Source: JANWHQ01 sp963775275
GTDB lineage: Bacteria > Pseudomonadota > Alphaproteobacteria > Caulobacterales > Caulobacteraceae
NCBI GenBank assembly: GCA_963775275.1
Contig: CAVZII010000005.1
Span: 1,240,001 to 1,304,000, forward strand
Reading direction: 5' to 3'
Length of the DNA: 64,000 nucleotides
A model generated the notes under the pieces. That model made no database searches and had not been told where the DNA came from. It saw only the letters and a program-made list of their open reading frames with translations. Of this stretch, positions 59,524-64,000 are shown piece by piece. Numbering within the stretch: position 1 is the stretch's first letter; every line of letters begins with the position of its first letter. The position numbers and the translations under genes were made by a program.

Positions 59524-62187
59524 ATGAGCTTGCTGAAGACCCGTCTCGCCGCGACGACCATGATCGTCTCGAGCCTCATGCTCGCTCCGGCGCTGGCCCA
59601 CGCCCAGGGCGACAACGCCGTCGAGGAGGTGGTCGTCACCGCCCAGAAGACGGCCCAGAACGTCCAGAACGTGCCGATCGCGATCACGGCGGTGACCGCC
59701 AAGGCCCTGGCGCAGAAGGGCATCAACGATGTCGCCCAGCTGAGCAACATCGCGCCGAACGTCACCCTGGACGCGGGCACGCCGTTCTCGGGGTCGGACA
59801 CGGTGCTCTCGGCCTACATCCGCGGCATCGGCCAGGACGACTTCGCCTTCAACCTGGACCCGGGCGTCGGCGTCTATGTCGACGGCGTCTATCTGGCCCG
59901 CAGCGTCGGCGCCAACACCAACATGCTGGATGTGGATCGGGTCGAGATCCTGAAGGGCCCGCAAGGCACCCTGTTCGGCCGGAACACCATCGGCGGGGCG
60001 ATCTCGATCGTCACCCGCGATCCGGGCCGCGAGTTCATGGTCCGCGGCGAGGTCACCACCGGCCAGTTCTCGCGCCTGGACGCCAAGATCACGGCCGACC
60101 TGCCGATCAGCGACAAGATCCTGAGCAGCATCACCATCCAGGAGGCGCGCCGCAACGGCTGGCAGCACCGGATTCCGTTCCCGACGCCGGTGGCGGGAAC
60201 CTCGGGCATCGGCGACTGCGACCTGTCCCAACCGGCCGGCACGCCGTGCCCGGTCGTGTTCGACGCCGCCACCTCCTACCCCGCCGCAGGCTACGGAACC
60301 TCCCAGCGCCCGGGCGGACAGAACCAATGGAGCGCGCGGGGCAAGATCCTGCTGCTGCCCAGCGACGACTTCAAGGTCACCCTGGCGGCCGACTACACCT
60401 GGGTCGACCAGCCGGCCTCGCCCAACACGGCGCTGCAGATCGACCCGAACCTCGGCCTGGCGGCCCTTTACAACGCCTGCATCGATATTCCCGGATTCGT
60501 CATGCCGTTCACCGGCTTGGCCACCCTGTGCGACAATCCGCGCAACAACGCCCTGCCCAATCCGGCGAACTCGACGCCGCTGCCGGCGCTCGGCAGCGTG
60601 AACGCCGATGGCAGCCAGACGAACAACCGGATCCCCTATGACAGCCGCTTCCAGACCGGCAGCATCAACAAGACCTATGAGACCGGGAACAGCTTCTCAC
60701 GCCTGAAGAACATGGGCGGCAGCATCACGCTGGATTGGAACGCCCTGCCCGACACCAAGGTCAAGCTGATCAGCGCGATCCGCCAGCTGCACTGGGATTC
60801 GGGGATGGACCTCGACGGCTCGCCGCTCTCCCTGCTCGAGCCCTCGTTCGACATGACCCAGCACCAGTGGTCCGAAGAGCTGCAGGTCACCGGCAAGGCC
60901 TTCAACGACCGCCTCGACTATGTGCTGGGCGCCTACCACTTCCAGGAAGCTGGCCACCTGCACGACTACGTCATCCTGGGCACGCTGCAGATCGACGGGC
61001 CGAACGACCTGTGGACCCGGTCCGAGGCGCTCTACGCCCACCTGAACTTCAAGCTGACCGACCAGTTCTCGGTCACCGCCGGCGGCCGGTACACCTGGGA
61101 GTACAAGAAGTTCGAGGGCCACCAGGCCGACGACAACGGGTTCAGCTACAAGATCGCCGAGTGCTTCCCGGCGAGCGCGGCGAGCCCCGTCCCCGGCCAG
61201 GACTGCCAGCAGCTCCTCGGCTTCCCGAGCGCCTCGGAGCCCTACCGCTACTTCCCGCCCGGCGTCTTCCACCAGAACTTCACGAACTTCTCGCCGACGG
61301 TGGGCGCCGAGTTCCGCCCGAACAACGACCTGATGGTCTACTTCTCCTACTCGAAGGGCTTCAAGACGGGCAGCTGGACCACCCGCCTGTCGGTGCCGAA
61401 CACGGTCTACAACGACTCGCTCCACTTCAATCCCGAGCACGCCACGACCGAGGAAGTGGGCGTCAAGTCCGAGTGGCTCGACCACCGCCTGCGGCTGAAC
61501 CTCGCCGGCTTCCACACCGAGTACGAGGGCATCCAGCTCAACTCGCAGATCGGTCCGTCACCGACGATCGTGAACGCCGGCAACGCCCGCATCTGGGGCG
61601 CCGAGGCGGAAGCCGACGCCGTCTTCGGCCACGGCCTGACCGTCGCCGCCAGCCTCGGCTACACCGACGCGGCCTATACCTCGATCGGCTACACGGACTC
61701 CGGCGGAACGTTCCACGCCGTGACGGACAACGGCTTCACCCTGACGATGAACTCCTGCCCCGAGCGGCTGCCGTACACCGGGGCGAACAACCGGTTCCTG
61801 CACCAGGACGACGTGTTGAACCCGGCCCTGAACGGCGCCTGCGCCCTGCCGAAGACGCCGAAGCTGAAGGTCTACGTCGGCCCGCAGTACGTCGTGAACC
61901 TGCCGATGGGCGGGGCGCTCCAGTTCAACCTCGACTGGACCCACACCTCGACGCTCTACAACGACATCGGCAACACCGCCGAGCTGTCGCGGCCGGCCAC
62001 AGACATCGTCAACGCCGCGGTCACCTACAAGTCGAACGACGACAGGTGGGAGCTGACCGCCGGCGGCACCAACCTGACCAACGACCGCTATGTGGTGAGC
62101 GGCCAGTGGCAGGGGGCGATCTCTGTGATCGACGCCGTCTACAGCGACCCGACCGAGTGGTACCTGACCTTCCGGTTCCACTACTGA
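59524..62187 (+). CDS. TonB-dependent outer-membrane receptor
   Basis: 887 residues. Signal peptide (MSLLKTRLAATTMIVSSLML, cleavage at AHAQ), TonB box EEVVVTAQK at about residue 38, plug domain with AYIRGIGQDDFAFNLDPGVGVYVDGVYLAR and VEILKGPQGTLFGRNTIGGAISIVTRDPG (key residues), then a 22-strand barrel ending in the aromatic TEWYLTFRFHY. The wording (VQNVPIAITAVTA) is of the large sphingomonad/Caulobacter type used for carbohydrates, polyethers or aromatics rather than a siderophore receptor. AT-rich upstream region 59435-59460 is a plausible promoter. Confidence 0.95.
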   Translation: MSLLKTRLAATTMIVSSLMLAPALAHAQGDNAVEEVVVTAQKTAQNVQNVPIAITAVTAKALAQKGINDVAQLSNIAPNVTLDAGTPFSGSDTVLSAYIRGIGQDDFAFNLDPGVGVYVDGVYLARSVGANTNMLDVDRVEILKGPQGTLFGRNTIGGAISIVTRDPGREFMVRGEVTTGQFSRLDAKITADLPISDKILSSITIQEARRNGWQHRIPFPTPVAGTSGIGDCDLSQPAGTPCPVVFDAATSYPAAGYGTSQRPGGQNQWSARGKILLLPSDDFKVTLAADYTWVDQPASPNTALQIDPNLGLAALYNACIDIPGFVMPFTGLATLCDNPRNNALPNPANSTPLPALGSVNADGSQTNNRIPYDSRFQTGSINKTYETGNSFSRLKNMGGSITLDWNALPDTKVKLISAIRQLHWDSGMDLDGSPLSLLEPSFDMTQHQWSEELQVTGKAFNDRLDYVLGAYHFQEAGHLHDYVILGTLQIDGPNDLWTRSEALYAHLNFKLTDQFSVTAGGRYTWEYKKFEGHQADDNGFSYKIAECFPASAASPVPGQDCQQLLGFPSASEPYRYFPPGVFHQNFTNFSPTVGAEFRPNNDLMVYFSYSKGFKTGSWTTRLSVPNTVYNDSLHFNPEHATTEEVGVKSEWLDHRLRLNLAGFHTEYEGIQLNSQIGPSPTIVNAGNARIWGAEAEADAVFGHGLTVAASLGYTDAAYTSIGYTDSGGTFHAVTDNGFTLTMNSCPERLPYTGANNRFLHQDDVLNPALNGACALPKTPKLKVYVGPQYVVNLPMGGALQFNLDWTHTSTLYNDIGNTAELSRPATDIVNAAVTYKSNDDRWELTAGGTNLTNDRYVVSGQWQGAISVIDAVYSDPTEWYLTFRFHY

Positions 62188-62216
62188 GGTCCAAGGCTTC
62201 CGCCCGAAGGAAGATG

Positions 62217-62251
62217 GAGCCGCCGGCCTCGCGCCGGCGGCTCTTTCTTTT
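62217..62251 (+). terminator. Rho-independent terminator after the TonB receptor gene
   Basis: An 11-bp perfect GC-rich stem GAGCCGCCGGC/GCCGGCGGCTC with a 5-nt loop, followed at once by TTTCTTTT. It lies 29 nt after the receptor stop. It is the clearest intrinsic terminator in the window, so the GMC gene that follows needs read-through or its own promoter. Confidence 0.85.
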
Positions 62252-62296
62252 CGCGGCTGAATTTGCCTTGTTAGGCCGCCTGGGCGGGGAACGGGC

Positions 62297-63919
62297 TTGG
62301 ACGGATTCGACTTCATCATCGTGGGCGCCGGCTCGGCCGGCAGCGTCCTGGCGAGCCGGCTCTCCGAGGACCCGGACTGCAGGGTCCTGCTGCTCGAGGC
62401 GGGGGGCCCGGACCGGCATCCGCTGATGAGCGCGCCGCTCGCGTTCTTCCCGGTCATGCGCGAGGCCAGGCTCAGCTGGCCCTACGCCACCGAACCCGAG
62501 CCGCACGCGGGCGGGCGGGTGCTCGGCCTGCCCCGCGGCAAGCTCCTGGGCGGCTCATCCTCGATCAACGGCATGATGTACGCCCGCGGCCACGCGCGGG
62601 ACTATGACGAGTGGCGCCAGCTCGGCTGCGAGGGCTGGAGCTACGCCGACGTCCTGCCCTATTTCCGCCGCGCCGAGACGAGCTGGCGGGGCGAGGGGCC
62701 CTATCACGGCGGTTCGGGCCCGCTCACCGTGGCCAGCGCCCACACCCCCGACGACGTGATCGCGCCCAGGCTGATCGAGACCGCCCGCGCCCTCGGCTAT
62801 CCCGTGATCGACGACTTCCATGGTCCCGACCAGGAGGGCTTCTCCTATCCCGAATTCACCGTCCATCGCGGACGCCGGGGCTCGACCTCGGTCCGCTACC
62901 TGCGACCGGCCCTGGCGCGGCCGAACCTGACCGTGGCCACCGGCGCCCTGACCACGCGGATCCTGCTGGAGAAGGGCCGCGCGACGGGCGTCGAGTACCT
63001 CAAGGACGGCCAGAGCGTCCGGGCGCGGGCGCAGCGGGAGGTGGTGCTCGCGGGCGGCGCCTACAACTCGCCCCAGCTCCTGATGCTGTCGGGGATCGGT
63101 CCGGCGGACGAGCTCGCCGAGGCCGGCGTTCAGCCGGTCCACGACCTTCCCGGCGTCGGGCGCAACCTGCAGGAACATGCCGCGGCGGGCGTGACCTTTG
63201 CGGCGAGCGGACCGTTCTCGTTCGAATCCCAGCTCCGCTTCGACCGGTTGGCCGCGTCGGTGATCCGCTGGGCGCTGACGGGAACCGGGCCGGTCGCGCG
63301 CCTGCCCATCAGCGTCATGGCCTTCCTGAAGACCCGCCCAGGCCTGGAGCGGCCGGACTTCCAGGTGCTGTTCAGCCCCGTCGGCATGGACGCGGTCGTC
63401 TGGTTCCCGGGACTGCGCAAGGGCAAGGGACATATCCTGTCCATCGCCGCGACCTTGCTGAGGCCGCAGAGCCGCGGCTGCGTCAAGCTGAGGTCCGCCG
63501 ATGCGCGCGAGGCGCCGCGCATCCAGCTCAACCTCTTCCAACGCAGCGAGGACGTCGCGGCGCTGATCCGAGCGCTGCGCCTGGTCCGGGACTTCTTCGC
63601 GGCCGAGCCGGCCCGAGGCCTGGTCGCGCGCGAGCTGTTCCCCGGCCCGCAGGTGCAGACCGACGCCGCGCTCGAGGCCGTCATCCGGTCCGCCAGCGGC
63701 ATCGCCCATCATCCGACGTCCACCTGCGCCATGGGCGTGGACGAGGACGCCGTGGTGGACCCCGAGCTGAAGGTGCGCGGGATCGAGGGGCTTCGCGTGG
63801 CCGACGCCTCGGTGATGCCGCGCCTGATCGGCGGCAACACCAACGCGCCGGCGATCATGATCGCCGAGAAAGCCTCGGACCTGATCCTCGGCCGGACCTT
63901 GGAGAGGGCGAACCTATGA
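62297..63919 (+). CDS. GMC-family FAD oxidoreductase, copy 2
   Basis: 540 residues from TTG 62297 (MDGFDFIIVG); no ATG precedes the FAD-binding strand. FAD motif FIIVGAGSAGSVLASRLSED, GMC signatures GKLLGGSSSINGMMYARGHARDYDEW region and GGAYNSPQLLMLSGIGP, catalytic His in AHHPTSTCAMGVDEDAVVDP, and NAPAIMIAEKASDLILG. It shares most motifs with the GMC protein at 53599. Position beside a TonB receptor, ALDH and AraC gene suggests oxidation of an imported alcohol. Its stop overlaps the next MFS start (ATGA). Confidence 0.92.
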   Translation: MDGFDFIIVGAGSAGSVLASRLSEDPDCRVLLLEAGGPDRHPLMSAPLAFFPVMREARLSWPYATEPEPHAGGRVLGLPRGKLLGGSSSINGMMYARGHARDYDEWRQLGCEGWSYADVLPYFRRAETSWRGEGPYHGGSGPLTVASAHTPDDVIAPRLIETARALGYPVIDDFHGPDQEGFSYPEFTVHRGRRGSTSVRYLRPALARPNLTVATGALTTRILLEKGRATGVEYLKDGQSVRARAQREVVLAGGAYNSPQLLMLSGIGPADELAEAGVQPVHDLPGVGRNLQEHAAAGVTFAASGPFSFESQLRFDRLAASVIRWALTGTGPVARLPISVMAFLKTRPGLERPDFQVLFSPVGMDAVVWFPGLRKGKGHILSIAATLLRPQSRGCVKLRSADAREAPRIQLNLFQRSEDVAALIRALRLVRDFFAAEPARGLVARELFPGPQVQTDAALEAVIRSASGIAHHPTSTCAMGVDEDAVVDPELKVRGIEGLRVADASVMPRLIGGNTNAPAIMIAEKASDLILGRTLERANL

Positions 63920-64000
63920 GCGAGACGCCGACCTTCCCCAGGAGCCGCGCCTATCGCGGCTGGGTCCTGACGGTCCTGCTTCTGATCTCGATGTTCGGCT
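63916..64000 (+). CDS. MFS transporter, N-terminus only (runs off window)
   Basis: 28 codons are present: a short cytoplasmic start (MSETPTFPRSRAYRGW) and the beginning of a hydrophobic helix (VLTVLLLISMFG). The RAYRGW...L pattern resembles the beginning of the MFS protein encoded at 43694-45076 (SRGYRGWFLFLMV). Coupled to the GMC gene by an ATGA overlap. The assignment rests on this short stretch and on context. Confidence 0.6.
   Translation, partial: MSETPTFPRSRAYRGWVLTVLLLISMFG

Noticed and set aside
53599..63919. The two GMC genes as arms of a composite transposon
   Set aside because: They are in opposite orientation and similar in protein motifs, but there are no terminal repeats or transposase, and their DNA sequences differ throughout.

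Overview
This 64 kb window is high-GC, densely coded alphaproteobacterial chromosome. Gene order and content (adenosine kinase beside purEK, trpF-trpB-trpA-accD-folC, trmD-rplS-leuCD, a DUF4170 protein, a zinc-ribbon-less AccD, a large TonB receptor) point to Caulobacterales, most like Phenylobacterium or Caulobacter. That assignment is inference from content; no rRNA is present to confirm it. I saw no transposase, phage gene, tRNA, rRNA or CRISPR array.

Layout. Bases 1-34,700 are mostly housekeeping: the end of hisB, adenosine kinase, a diguanylate cyclase, purEK, a pmbA/phosphatase/DUF4170 operon, ubiD, rlmN, a DUF350 membrane protein plus a trypsin-like protease, a badly frame-broken M16 peptidase, trmD-rplS, leuCD-monooxygenase-leuB, two tandem YkgJ-type cysteine-cluster proteins, a GntR/ABC exporter operon, asd-rarD, the trp-acc-fol operon, and a membrane-tethered hemerythrin. 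Bases 34,900-64,000 form an accessory catabolic region: a PQQ-haem alcohol dehydrogenase, two-subunit aconitase X, an IlvD/Edd dehydratase, a decarboxylase-type amidohydrolase, an NMT1/THI5-like binding-fold protein, two MFS transporters, a four-domain NTF2-like protein, two divergent ThDP lyases, a flavin monooxygenase, a GlcD-type FAD oxidase, two GMC oxidoreductases, a DUF1932 dehydrogenase, an aldehyde dehydrogenase, an AraC regulator and a TonB receptor. The last five genes (ALDH, AraC, TonB receptor, GMC, MFS) match in content the polyether/alcohol (peg-type) degradation clusters of sphingomonads.

The most unusual feature is a dispersed non-coding element present four times (2125-2290, 7452-7617, 40644-40809, 56306-56471). 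Each copy is exactly 166 bp: a 78-bp hairpin and a 75-bp hairpin, each bounded by CTAG (degraded in the oldest copy), joined by a 13-nt spacer. Two copies are almost identical in opposite orientation. A third has diverged, but its stem changes are nearly all compensatory, so the fold is conserved. In two copies the terminal CTAG supplies the stop codon of the gene upstream.

Data-quality warning. Single-base indels break purE, trmD, the NMT1-like gene, one ThDP lyase and the DUF1932 dehydrogenase, and many, mostly insertions, break the M16 peptidase gene between about 12.4 and 14.65 kb. Since trmD is normally essential and the protein sequences resume intact after each shift, I read these as probable consensus errors rather than real pseudogenes.
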